From: Hondaea fermentalgiana | Taxonomy: Eukaryota; Sar; Bigyra; Thraustochytrida; Thraustochytriidae | Assembly (NCBI GenBank): GCA_014084085.1 | Contig: NPFB01000077.1 | Location: forward strand, 5,956 to 69,955 | DNA: 64,000 bases | Reading direction: 5' to 3' | The notes under the pieces: generated by a model | What the model saw: the letters and a program-made list of their open reading frames with translations, nothing else | Databases searched by the model: none | What the model was told of the DNA's origin: nothing | Position numbers and translations under genes: made by a program | Shown: piece by piece, positions 26,894 to 36,110 of the stretch | How positions within the stretch are numbered: position 1 is the stretch's first letter | Layout of the letters: the number at the start of each line of letters is the position of its first letter

Positions 26894-29398
26894 ATGCCCA
26901 AAGGCAAGTCGCTCCGCGCGAGCTTGTCGCGCTTGAGCTTTACGCGTAAGAAGGATGAAGAGATATTATCCAAGGAGGCGCGTAAGATCATCGACCCACG
27001 CAGCATTTCTCTGCGCGCCATCAAGGAACTCCGCGACGAGGTGCTCAGCGGAGAGGCCGCCCAAGGCGTTGAGCTGTATGTGGCCAAGCGCGACCTCTCG
27101 GACAAAGTCCAAGAAGGCGCCACCATCCAGGTCCTGCGCACGAAGCCCGATGGCAAGTTACAAGGCTTCGTGCCCTACGTCGGCAGACCCATCACCTTTG
27201 AACCCGGAGAGGACGCCGATCGTAAGCTACGCCAAGACTGGAGCACAGAAGACGTTGCCGAGTACGTCGTTCTCGCCTTGACCAACAAATCTCCCCAGGC
27301 GCAGTTCTATCTCGATCATATCAACGAAGAGGACATTAGTCCAGACTTTCAAGGTACTTTCGTGAGCCAAGCGCGCAAGTGCCGCTTCCAGGACCTCGTC
27401 GCAGCGCTCGAGGACCATTTCGGCCAAGACGCCGACGCGGCCTTTGTCTGGCTTGACCTCTTTTGCGCGAACCAGCCTCTGCTCACCAGTGTAGATGAAG
27501 CACTGTCTCCCGACGTGATTCTTGCGCGGAACCAGTATCTGACGCACGGGCTGCATCGGGCAATCGGCCGATTCGGAAGCGCGGTCATCTTCTTTGACCG
27601 CTGGGACGTGCCCGCACCTCTCCAGCGTGCGTGGTGCGTATGGGAGATCATGGGCGCCATTGCACAGGCGCAGAGCTTCCAGGTCGTCTTTGCGCCTGGA
27701 CAAGAGCAGGCTTTTATCGAGGCACTGCTTGAAGATGTTGATGAATTGGCCAAGATCCTGGCTGACAACAACAACATGCGCAACGCAAAGTGCTGGAAAG
27801 ACGAAGACAAGAAGATGATTGACAAGGCCGTCGAGACGACTGTGGACGGTGGATACGTGACGCTGATCAAAGAGGTGAACCAGCGCTTGCATGCATGGCG
27901 ACTGCAAATGGCGCGAGACGCAGTATCGGAAGCTCGCAATGGTGGTGGAGATCCAGGGAAGCTTGCCGACATTCTTCGTTGCACCGGTGTACTTTTGAGT
28001 GATCAGAGCAATTATGATGAAGCATTGCAGATGCTCGAGGAAGCGCTATCGATTCGCAAGAAAAGTCTTAGCGACCGGCATCCGAATGTGGCGACCATAC
28101 TCAACAGCATCGCCAATGTGTATGCCGACCAAGGCCGTTACGAGGAGGCCTTGGCGTACCACGAGGAATCGCTGTCGATTCGCAAGGAATGTCTTGGTGA
28201 CCGGCATCCCGATGTGGCTTCCACGCTCAACAACATCGCTCTTGTGTATGACTCACAAGGCCGCTACGAGGAGGCCTTGGCGAACTACGAGGAAGCGCTG
28301 TCGATAAGAAGAGAAAGTCTTGGCGAGCGGCATCCCGATGTAGCGGGCACACTTGGCAACATCGCTGGTGTGTACTATTCACAAGGCCGCTACGAGGAGA
28401 CCTTGGCGTACTACGAGGAAGCGCTGTCGATCCGCAAGGAAACTTTTGGCGACCGGCATCCCGATGTGGCGAACACGCTCAACAAAATCGCCAATGTGTG
28501 CTTCTCACAAGGCCGCTATGAGGAAGGCTTGGCATACTACGAGGAAGCGCTGACGATTAAGAAGGAAAGTCTTGGCGACTGGCATCCCTCAGTGGCGGGC
28601 ACGCTCAACAACATCGCTACTGTGTACGAAGCACAAGGCCGCTATGAGGAGGCCTTGGCATACTACGAGGAAGCGCTGACGATGTTTAAGGAATGTTTTG
28701 GCGACCGGCATCCCGATGTGGCGAGCACGTTCAACAACATTGCTGTTGTGTACAAAAAACAAGGCCGCTACGAGGAGGCCTTGGCGTACTCCGAGGTAGC
28801 GCTGTCGATAAAGAAGGAAAGTCTTGGCGACCGGCATTCCTCAGTGGCTTCCACGCTCAACAACATCGCTGGTGTGTACTACTCACAAGGCCGCTACGAG
28901 GAGGCCTTGGCGTACTACGAGGAAGCGCTGTCGATCTTAAAGAACAGTCTTGGCGACCGGCATCCCCATGTGGCGGGAATGCTCAACAACATTGCTGTTG
29001 TATACATAGCACAAGGCCGCTATGAGGAAGGCTTGGCATACTACGAGGAAGCGCTGACGATTTTTAAGGAATGTCTTGGCGACCGGCATCCCAGTGTGGC
29101 TCAAACGCTCAACAACATTGCTGTTGTGTACAAAGAACAAGGCCGCTATGAGGAGGCCTTGGCGTACTACGAGGACGCGCTGTCGATAAGAAAGGAAAGT
29201 CTTGGCGAGCGGCATCCCGATGTAGCGGCCACACTTGGCAACATCGCTGGTGTGTACTATTCACAAGGCCGCTACGAGGAGACCTTGGCGTACTACGAGG
29301 AAGCGCTGTCGATCTTAAAGGAAAGTCTTGACGACAGGCATCCTTATGTGTCTCGGACGCAAAGGAATATCGAACGCGTTCACAGAACGATTCGGTGA
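26894..29398 (+). CDS. TPR-array protein with TIR/HET-like N-terminal domain
   Basis: Intronless, 834 residues, starting at the first ATG (MPKGKSLRAS). After a basic leader, residues about 115-330 form an alpha/beta domain with FVWLDLFCANQ (about 184-194) and LQRAWCVWEI (about 243-252). This pairing occurs in many uncharacterised algal and oomycete-type signalling proteins and recalls TIR or HET domains. From about residue 370 to the end there are nearly eleven 42-residue tetratricopeptide repeats of the kinesin-light-chain/NPHP3 kind, consensus YEEALAYYEEALSI then RKESLGDRHPDVA then TLNNIAxVYxxQGR. They should form a superhelical protein-binding scaffold. It is not a kinesin light chain, since the heptad coiled coil is absent. 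Repeats are highly similar in DNA. The role is unknown; a sensor-plus-scaffold function is inference. Confidence 0.82.
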   Translation: MPKGKSLRASLSRLSFTRKKDEEILSKEARKIIDPRSISLRAIKELRDEVLSGEAAQGVELYVAKRDLSDKVQEGATIQVLRTKPDGKLQGFVPYVGRPITFEPGEDADRKLRQDWSTEDVAEYVVLALTNKSPQAQFYLDHINEEDISPDFQGTFVSQARKCRFQDLVAALEDHFGQDADAAFVWLDLFCANQPLLTSVDEALSPDVILARNQYLTHGLHRAIGRFGSAVIFFDRWDVPAPLQRAWCVWEIMGAIAQAQSFQVVFAPGQEQAFIEALLEDVDELAKILADNNNMRNAKCWKDEDKKMIDKAVETTVDGGYVTLIKEVNQRLHAWRLQMARDAVSEARNGGGDPGKLADILRCTGVLLSDQSNYDEALQMLEEALSIRKKSLSDRHPNVATILNSIANVYADQGRYEEALAYHEESLSIRKECLGDRHPDVASTLNNIALVYDSQGRYEEALANYEEALSIRRESLGERHPDVAGTLGNIAGVYYSQGRYEETLAYYEEALSIRKETFGDRHPDVANTLNKIANVCFSQGRYEEGLAYYEEALTIKKESLGDWHPSVAGTLNNIATVYEAQGRYEEALAYYEEALTMFKECFGDRHPDVASTFNNIAVVYKKQGRYEEALAYSEVALSIKKESLGDRHSSVASTLNNIAGVYYSQGRYEEALAYYEEALSILKNSLGDRHPHVAGMLNNIAVVYIAQGRYEEGLAYYEEALTIFKECLGDRHPSVAQTLNNIAVVYKEQGRYEEALAYYEDALSIRKESLGERHPDVAATLGNIAGVYYSQGRYEETLAYYEEALSILKESLDDRHPYVSRTQRNIERVHRTIR
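28009..29392 (+). repeat. Tandem 126-bp coding repeats (about 11 TPR units)
   Basis: About eleven units of 126 bp, all in frame. The block at about 28305-28432 is nearly identical to 29187-29314, an offset of 882 bp, exactly seven units. This suggests recent unequal exchange or gene conversion within the array. Confidence 0.85.
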
Positions 29399-31145
29399 AA
29401 GACGGAGCGTCGATCTTCGCTACAAAAACTTGCATTCGTCAGTGGGCCTCGTCAGAGCGGCATCATTGCAGTGGGTGCGACCTGTGTCCCACGCGTTATT
29501 TGTGTTGCGATGCGCATTGTGGTTCGCACGATGGGTAGGTGCCTTGGTCCTACAGCAGTTTATCACCTGGTGTTAAGGTGATGGGTAGCTCATCGTGACG
29601 GGCATCGTCAATTACAATCTCAGAGTTATTGTAGAAAAATACAAAGAGACAAGTAAACAATTGATTTGTTCCTTTGTGAAGTTGACTCACTGTTGTGGTC
29701 GTCTCCTCTCCACTGCAATGAAATTGAAATCCAGACGACGTGGGCGAACTTGTAGATAATGTGGAGGACTGTTGGCAAAGGTCTCAAGGTCAGGCTGCAT
29801 GAAGTCGAGTCCAATAAGACCACCTTTGATTGCATCACAGGGCTCAAAATGAGCTTGCGCGGCAGCGTAAAGTCTTTTGAGGAAGAAAAAAGTCGACGTG
29901 AAAGTTCTGGAGAAAGAGTGACACTGAGTGTGCCTTTTCGCTGTCTCATCATTTTGACACGATTTGATGCGTCCAATACTTATGGTTCATTTGCACGCCG
30001 GATCAAGGTCGTGTCGCTCTCGCGTTGAATCGCCGGGAAGTTATTCAAGGCGTGCTCGTGCCAACAGTTGCGGAGCGGAGGCTGCTGCTTTTCTTCCGAG
30101 AGTGGAGAAAAGCAAAAGCTCGAGAGCCATCGAAGGGACAATGAAGGAAAAAGGAGGGCGCAAGCTCCACAAAAAGGGATCCAATTCTGGACTCAGCGAA
30201 CGATCATTTTGGCATTTTGAATTCACTATCGTCCCCGACATGTTCCGAGTTCAGTGACAGCATAGCTTGTTCGACAGCAGCCCAATGACATGGAGATAAG
30301 TAGCGGCCAATAGGAAATTCCGTACAAAACTAATGGAAACGACATCTTTAAGATGGAGCAGGAGGACGACTTGTAAATCCACAACTTTTTCTTCAAACCA
30401 TCTGCCCCTGCCGAATCGTCGATATCTCCGACGCACCCTGAGACCTATCGAGTTCGTCTTGCCGTTCGTCTTGCCGTTCGTTGTCAGCTGGCCCGAAAAC
30501 ATCATTTTCAGGCTTGACTTCGACGATAATGTGGATACAATCTACAGTGAGACGACCAGGTCTAATAAAAGAATTGCCAGGCCTCTACCGATTTATCGGT
30601 CAGCGCAACCCGTGCGTACGTCTCTGTTCCTCAAGACACAAGCATATTGCAGTTGTATATCCGCAAGTTGAGTTAGGCCGCAAATCTACATTGCAAGCAA
30701 GGCAAGCAGCAGGTTCTTACCGTCAAAAGAAAATCGAGCGATCGACTCGCGAGCTGCAACTTGTTTGTCCAATCGTCCAGGAAGAAATACCTTTTCTCTT
30801 TTTGACGTGAAATGGGCAACGATTCATCGAAATGCGCACAGCATACATGTGCGGTGAAGAGTAAAGAAGTCATCGAAGTTTTCGCATGAGCAACTTTGAT
30901 GGAATTATTGAGCCATTCGATCCCGACTTCGGTCTCCTTTGATGGAATGTGCTGAGCACGAGAGACGTTACATCCGTGCCATCGAGACATGAAGAACAAA
31001 AATTTTGGAACAAAGACGACCATAAAAATTGTGCAGTAGAATTCCTGTTTCTCGGCTATTCTTTTCTAATTGTCTCTTCTTTTCTTGGTGGCGGTCGTTA
31101 CGGATTTTCATACATGTTTGCGTGCCAGGCGTGGCGACAGACAAA
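29399..31145. other. Intergenic region, no gene recognised
   Basis: 1.75 kb between the TPR gene and the EMG1 stop. It is less GC-rich than the coding parts. Open frames are short (about 110 codons at most) and show no domain or conserved motif. A direct doublet CGTCTTGCCGTT occurs near 30453-30480. I see nothing else to annotate. Confidence 0.45.
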
Positions 31146-32063
31146 TCAAATGATGTTCCATTTGTGCTCAAAGGCATTCATCACGCGAGACACGGCGCAT
31201 GCGCCCGAGAGCGGGTACTCTGATACGGAAAGATGCGCCTCGGCGTAGTCTGACTGAATGTGGCCATGGGCAAAACCACCAAAGATAAAGACAACCGGAC
31301 GAGAATCGTCGAGTGCAGGAACGAACTCGTGGACATCGACAAGCGTACCCGTGACGGACATGCCGAAGATACGCGCATCAGGAGGCAAGTGACGCGTTAC
31401 AGGGTTCTTGACCACCTTGAGAAGGGTCTTTTTACCATCAACGGCGCGAATCTTCATCTTGTGCAAAAGCTGGACCATAAGGCCAGCAAAACGCTTATAG
31501 GTGCGAGGCACGCGCAAGTGCTCCGAGACCTCAATGAGAATATTTTGGCAAGTGCGAATGTAAATCTTCAGGTGGCCTGCTTTGTTGAGAGGACTGTCGA
31601 GCAGGGCCAAGAGCATTTGATGGGAAATATCGGGACGCGAGCGCTTCATGTCCTTGTTGAGCTTTTTATGAAGCCCAATGTGGTCGTCGCAGTTGAGGAG
31701 CTCGTAGCTCCCCTTAGATGTCTTGACGGGCTCGAGCGTTGCGTCATCAATGATGACAATGACCTTGCGCGTGTTCCCCGAGGTCCGCGCGCGCTTCGCT
31801 TCGGGCTCGCCCTCCTCTTCCTCTTGGGCCTCGTCCTCATCCTCGTCTTCGTCCTCGTCTTCCTCCTCATCATTGATGTCGGAGTCCGCTTTGTCGGTTT
31901 GCTTCTGGGCCTTCTCGTCACCGCTGTCGTTGTCGCTGTCTTGCTCCTCATCTTCGACCTGGTCCTCCCGGACCTCTTCCTTTTCCTTGTCAGCGGCCTT
32001 GTCCTGGGCGTCGCGCTCCTGCGCAGACCTCTTCCTCCGCGACTCTCCCTTGCGGGCCGCCAT
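31146..32063 (-). CDS. EMG1: EMG1/Nep1, 18S rRNA pseudouridine N1-methyltransferase
   Basis: 305 residues when started at 32063 (MAARKGESRRKRS, with A/G-rich context GCAGGATGG). A longer in-frame ATG at 32258 would add 65 low-complexity residues and is less likely. The N-terminal 90 residues are Lys/Glu/Asp-rich, as often seen in nucleolar proteins. The rest is a SPOUT methyltransferase of the Nep1 family: GSYELLNCDDHIGL, RPDISHQMLLALLDSPLNKAG, IEVSEHLRVPRTYKRFAGLMVQL, LLKVVKNPV, VFIFGGFAHG and SVSEYPLSGA. The enzyme methylates N1 of a pseudouridine in helix 35 of 18S rRNA as part of the hypermodified m1acp3-psi, and is needed for 40S assembly. It is divergent from the sulfotransferase-like gene. 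Confidence 0.95.
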   Translation of the reverse strand: MAARKGESRRKRSAQERDAQDKAADKEKEEVREDQVEDEEQDSDNDSGDEKAQKQTDKADSDINDEEEDEDEDEDEDEAQEEEEGEPEAKRARTSGNTRKVIVIIDDATLEPVKTSKGSYELLNCDDHIGLHKKLNKDMKRSRPDISHQMLLALLDSPLNKAGHLKIYIRTCQNILIEVSEHLRVPRTYKRFAGLMVQLLHKMKIRAVDGKKTLLKVVKNPVTRHLPPDARIFGMSVTGTLVDVHEFVPALDDSRPVVFIFGGFAHGHIQSDYAEAHLSVSEYPLSGACAVSRVMNAFEHKWNII

Positions 32064-32692
32064 CCTGCTGGTTTCCCGGCCTTCTTTCCCGGCCGGCCCT
32101 TCTGCAGCCCGCGAGGCCCTCTCCTCGCGGCTCGCGTCTCGCGTCTCGCGCCTTGCTTGCCCTCCGCTCGCGCGCAAGCTCGCCGTCAACCCCGACGCAG
32201 TTCTGCTCTGCGCTGCGCAGCCAGTCGCGCCGGCCCACCACCATCCTAGCATCCACATGGAAGGAGGGAGCGCGCGGGACCCTGAGATAGGTCTGATCTC
32301 GGCGCCTTAGACCCCTTTCCCGAATCGCGCCGGGACCCTGAGATAGGTCAGATCTCGGCGCCTTAGACCCCTTTCCCGAATCGCGCCGGGACCCTGAGAT
32401 AGGTCGGATGTTACCGCCTTAGACCCCTTTCCCGAATCTCGCCCGGGACGACGTCAGCGTTGGGGGCGAAGACGTGTTGCAAAACTTGGCGCGAGCTCGC
32501 AGTCGGGCGATCGGTCGGTCGCTCGTCACGCCAACCCCGCAAGCAATCCCGGGCGGGGAAAGGGAGCGAGTTCTGGACCCGGACCTGCGGTGGTGGCCTT
32601 GGCTCTGGCACCGGCCACGGTCTGCGCCGAGGCCTGAGGAGGCGAGGTCTCCCCGACAGACAAACTCCCTTTGTACATTGACCGCGTTTGGG
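32064..32692. promoter_or_regulatory. Divergent promoter region, EMG1 / sulfotransferase-like
   Basis: 629 bp between the two preferred start codons. Its centre is occupied by three tandem 56-bp units (32276-32443). Both flanks are GC-rich and open in frame, but no better start codon is evident for either gene. Confidence 0.5.
32276..32443. repeat. Three tandem 56-bp units in a divergent promoter
   Basis: Units at 32276-32331, 32332-32387 and 32388-32443, each starting GGGACCCTGAGATAGGTC and ending in TTTCCCGAATCGCGCC (CTCGCC in the third). Units 1 and 2 differ at one base. Unit 3 diverges in the middle (GGATGTTACC), which destroys the short inverted repeat GAGAT...ATCTC present in units 1 and 2. 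Confidence 0.95.
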
Positions 32693-33430
32693 ATGAAGGT
32701 CATCGTGGCGGGGCCGCCCAAGACGGGCACGACCTCTCTGGCGGCAGCGCTGAGCGAGCTGGGGCTCGTCGTGTATGACTCGGACGAGCAGGTGAGCGTG
32801 CTCTTGGATGATTGGCATGAAATTCTGATGGATGGGGAGGAAGAACCAGACTTTGCGGGCATGTTTGCCGGCGTGGACGCTATTACCGATGGGCCTGCGT
32901 TTTCCTTTTGGGAGCAGCTGCTGCAGACCTTTCCGGACGCACGTGTGATTCTCCTCACGCGCGATGAAGACGATTGGATCGAATCGTACCGAAAACAAAA
33001 GGAAGTGGAATCGAGCTATCGCTGGCTCACCTGGTTTTCGAGCGAGTTTGCTCGCGTCTTTGAAGTTGCTGACGCCTCGGAGAAATTTAGCATGGGCTCC
33101 GAGCGCTTCATCCCGTACCTCTATCGTTTGCGCTTGCGAATGCACAATGAACGTGTGCGACGCATTGTGCCCAAGGACCAGCTGCTCGAGTATAGTGTGC
33201 GTGATGGCTGGGGCCCCTTGTGTCATTTCCTTGGCGTCCCGGCACCTGAAACGCCTTTCCCGCACGCGAATCAGAACGCGAGCGACTACAAGCAAGAGTT
33301 CCGTGAGATCCGCAACATGATTCTTATTGGTTTCTCTGTGCGCGTGCTTGCGCTCGCGTCTTTGGCATCTCTTTGTGCGCTCGGTGTGTCACGATTCACG
33401 GGCGGTCGTGCGCCCAGTGCTCCTCGATAG
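32693..33430 (+). CDS. Sulfotransferase-family protein with C-terminal membrane anchor
   Basis: Intronless, 245 residues, starting at the ATG of MKVIVAGPPKTGTTSLAAAL. This first strand and loop is the PAPS 5'-phosphosulfate-binding P-loop of sulfotransferases, close to the N-terminus as in the Sulfotransfer_4 group. ARVILLTRDEDDWIESY matches the 3'-phosphate-binding strand-helix. LLEYSVRDGWGPLCHFLGVPAPETPFPHANQ is the typical C-terminal segment of this group. A hydrophobic stretch at about residues 214-234 (LIGFSVRVLALASLASLCAL) near the end suggests a tail anchor. Substrate unknown; some members of the group may not be sulfotransferases. It shares a divergent promoter with EMG1. The frame is open upstream to 32474 without ATG. 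Confidence 0.85.
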   Translation: MKVIVAGPPKTGTTSLAAALSELGLVVYDSDEQVSVLLDDWHEILMDGEEEPDFAGMFAGVDAITDGPAFSFWEQLLQTFPDARVILLTRDEDDWIESYRKQKEVESSYRWLTWFSSEFARVFEVADASEKFSMGSERFIPYLYRLRLRMHNERVRRIVPKDQLLEYSVRDGWGPLCHFLGVPAPETPFPHANQNASDYKQEFREIRNMILIGFSVRVLALASLASLCALGVSRFTGGRAPSAPR

Positions 33431-33667
33431 TATGGCAGCTTCTTGTCAGGGTTCTAGGACCATCCTTTTGCTTGCAAGCTTTATTGACTAGCTTCTTTGC
33501 TTGCGAGCTTGCGTGTCGTCGGACGGAAAGCAATGTCGCCGTTGCAACAATGCGCGACAGAATAAAATTCTTCTCCTCTCTGTATTCAATCCAGTCAATT
33601 TTTCTTTCTTTCGAACTGGGATCTGCTTGGTCTCATCAGTTGTCTGCCCTGGTGGCCCATAGGCCCA

Positions 33668-33726
<59 letters not shown>

Positions 33727-34090
33727 GCATGAGGCAGCGAGTGTGTCAGAGAAAAAGTGTAAATAAATCCGTTGGAACCTGAGCTGACTCAGCGTTGCCC
33801 TTCCTCTATGACATGCGCACATTGTAGTGCTACCTTACAGCACAGCACACCACGGCACAGTCTGACTGTGAAGGCGAAGTCTTTATTTTTAAAGTGTAAC
33901 GTTCACTTCCATCTCGGCCACCCTTGCTGTAGTGGTGACGCAATAAGTGTCCGACATTGCGAGACGCAGCAGCTTGCCCAAGCCGAGCAATCAGTCCCTT
34001 AACGCGTGACTCCCTTTACGACATTTTTGTTGGCGCTGGCTGTCGTCTCTCTTGCGTTGTTGTTCACATCGATCTGGTGCGAAATAGAGG
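33431..34090. other. Spacer with TC dinucleotide microsatellite
   Basis: 660 bp between the sulfotransferase-like stop and the first ABCG start. It contains a pure TC run at 33671-33723, about 26 units. Nothing else is recognised; the last 100 bases are the likely ABCG 5' UTR. Confidence 0.6.
33671..33723. repeat. (TC)n microsatellite
   Basis: Uninterrupted TC dinucleotide run of about 53 bases. It is a polypyrimidine tract able to form triplex DNA, and a likely length-polymorphic marker. Confidence 0.95.
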
Positions 34091-35899
34091 ATGGCGTCGC
34101 AAAAGGTGTCGCCCGAGCCCGATGAGCTCCCTGTGCTCGTGCTGGAGCTGCGCAACTTGTCACGTGATGTCAAAGTGCCAGGAAAGGGATTCAGACGCGA
34201 GTCGAAGCGTATTCTGCACAACTTCAACGCGAGATTCACATCCGGTGAGCTATGTGCCGTCATGGGCGGCAGCGGAGGGGGAAAGAGCTCCTTGCTGTCA
34301 GAGATTGCCAAGGGGAGTGATGCCATGCGTCTGAATGGGCAACCGCTTCCGCAGCGCTACCGCGACGCAGTGTGCGTAATTCCGCAAGCCGACATTCTCT
34401 TTCCTGCGCTCACACCGCGACAGTCACTTCGATACAGTGCGATGCTTCGCCTGCCCTCGAGCGCGCCCGCCAGCCAAATCGAAGAAGTGGTGGACCGCCT
34501 CATCTCCGATCTCAGTCTCACCAAGTGCAAAGACACCCCCGTCGGAGATGAGAACCGTCGTGGAGTAAGCGGCGGAGAGCGCAAACGCGTGTCTATCGGC
34601 ACAGAATTGGTCGTGAATCCTAGCATTCTTCTCGTCGACGAGCCGTCTTCGGGTCTGGACTCAACCACGGCCGAGGGTGTGGTCGAACTTTTGCGAAGGC
34701 TGGCCAAAGAGCACGGGCAAATGGTGATTTGCACCATTCACCAGCCGAGCTACAAGCTCTTTTGCTCCTTTGACAAGCTGCTCTTGCTGCATCATGGCCG
34801 CGTCGTTTACAATGGACGTACGCAACAGCCGCTCCATGATTACTTTATCTCGATTGGATTCAAGTCTCCCGAGTTCGAGAATCCTCTTGACTACTACATG
34901 CGCGTGCTGCAGGAGCGGGAGGAAGAGGACCAAGACTTTTTTGCCAACAAATGGGCAGAGCTCGACGATGCAAAGCGAGAGGCTCTTGACACCCCACGAC
35001 ATCCCACGGCGAGTGCGTCAGGTGTCTCCGAAGCGGCAATGGCAAAGATGACGGCGCGGAACTCGTGGATGCATCAGTTCACAACCTTGCTCCGGCGCTT
35101 CTTTCAAGATACACTTCGAGACAAGACGAAATTCGCGCAAAATCTCATGCTAAAGCTCATGACAGGAACAATGCTTGGCATCGTCTTTGTGAATCAGGCA
35201 CGCGAGACATCGCTGGACTCTGCTTTTGAGCGCACATCGCCTCTTTTCTTTCTGGTCATTTCGGGAATTCTCGATACTGCGTTTGCCGCGATCTTAGTTC
35301 TTCCGTTGACGCGCCCGCTCCTCGTTCGAGAGTACCGTAACGGAGCGTACTCTGTGTCGTCGTTGTTCGCGGCACAGATCTGTACAAGCCTGTTTTTTGA
35401 CCCGCTGTCGAGTCTAGCATACTCTGTCGCAATTCCTATCGTTGGATTGTACCCTTCCGTGGACCAGTTCCTCAAATATCTCTTGGTGAGCATGGTAATG
35501 ACTGCGTTTGGCTCTGCTCTAGGTCTCATGCTGGGAAGTACAAGCAAAGATGTCATGGAGGCACAGAACAAGCTCGTACCCGTCTTGATGCCGCTGCTTC
35601 TTTTTTGCGGTTTCTTGATCCGGCGCGACAAGATTCCAATCTACTTTCGCTGGCTGTACTATGTGAGCCCCTTCCAATGGTCTCTGTCGGCGCTCCTCGT
35701 GGCTGAATTCGAGCCATTGGAACTCGTTGATGCAAGCGGAAATGTAGTCACGGGTTCCATGTACCTTGCCGGCCTCGGGCTCGAAGTTGATGAGTACTGG
35801 CGCGACATCGGCGTTTTGGGGGGTCTGACATTGGCCATGTTTCTCTTCGCATTCATTAACGTGCGCATTGCCATCCACAAGCAGGCCAAGGATAATTGA
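34091..35899 (+). CDS. ABCG-type half-transporter, copy 1
   Basis: Intronless, 602 residues from ATG (MASQKVSPEP). An N-terminal ABC ATPase domain carries Walker A GGSGGGKSS (Lys65), signature VSGGERKRVSIG, Walker B ILLVDEPSSGLD (Asp183, Glu184) and the H-loop CTIHQPSYKLF. NPLDYYM marks the linker of ABCG proteins. From about residue 325 an ABC2-type membrane domain has six hydrophobic segments, with the usual long loop near the end. Order NBD-TMD and length are those of a half-size ABCG (White/ABCG2) exporter, which works as a dimer. Substrate cannot be inferred. The protein is very close to copy 2 at 47422; N-termini differ most. Convergent with the LRR-kinase gene (211 bp between stops). 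Confidence 0.93.
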   Translation: MASQKVSPEPDELPVLVLELRNLSRDVKVPGKGFRRESKRILHNFNARFTSGELCAVMGGSGGGKSSLLSEIAKGSDAMRLNGQPLPQRYRDAVCVIPQADILFPALTPRQSLRYSAMLRLPSSAPASQIEEVVDRLISDLSLTKCKDTPVGDENRRGVSGGERKRVSIGTELVVNPSILLVDEPSSGLDSTTAEGVVELLRRLAKEHGQMVICTIHQPSYKLFCSFDKLLLLHHGRVVYNGRTQQPLHDYFISIGFKSPEFENPLDYYMRVLQEREEEDQDFFANKWAELDDAKREALDTPRHPTASASGVSEAAMAKMTARNSWMHQFTTLLRRFFQDTLRDKTKFAQNLMLKLMTGTMLGIVFVNQARETSLDSAFERTSPLFFLVISGILDTAFAAILVLPLTRPLLVREYRNGAYSVSSLFAAQICTSLFFDPLSSLAYSVAIPIVGLYPSVDQFLKYLLVSMVMTAFGSALGLMLGSTSKDVMEAQNKLVPVLMPLLLFCGFLIRRDKIPIYFRWLYYVSPFQWSLSALLVAEFEPLELVDASGNVVTGSMYLAGLGLEVDEYWRDIGVLGGLTLAMFLFAFINVRIAIHKQAKDN

Positions 35900-36110
35900 G
35901 AACTTTATGGTCGGACTCTCAATGTCTGCGCTATCGTTGTCATGGATGCATGCAATTGGGCGATTGGACTTTGCAATGTGCGACACCAAGCTAAAGGACC
36001 AACAGGCTAACCGTCTCTCCATTCATTACTCCTGTCTGGGCTGCAGTGTAAAACTTTCATACAAACAAACAATAAAAGAAGTAGGGCCAAGGTGTTTAGT
36101 TTATTCGTTC

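Noticed and set aside
28009..29392. Kinesin light chain
   Set aside because: The repeats are of that TPR type, but the N-terminal heptad coiled coil is missing and replaced by a different domain.
32064..32258. 65-residue N-terminal extension of EMG1
   Set aside because: In frame with an ATG, but low-complexity, with a Trp-rich start unlike Nep1 proteins; the start at 32063 has better context.
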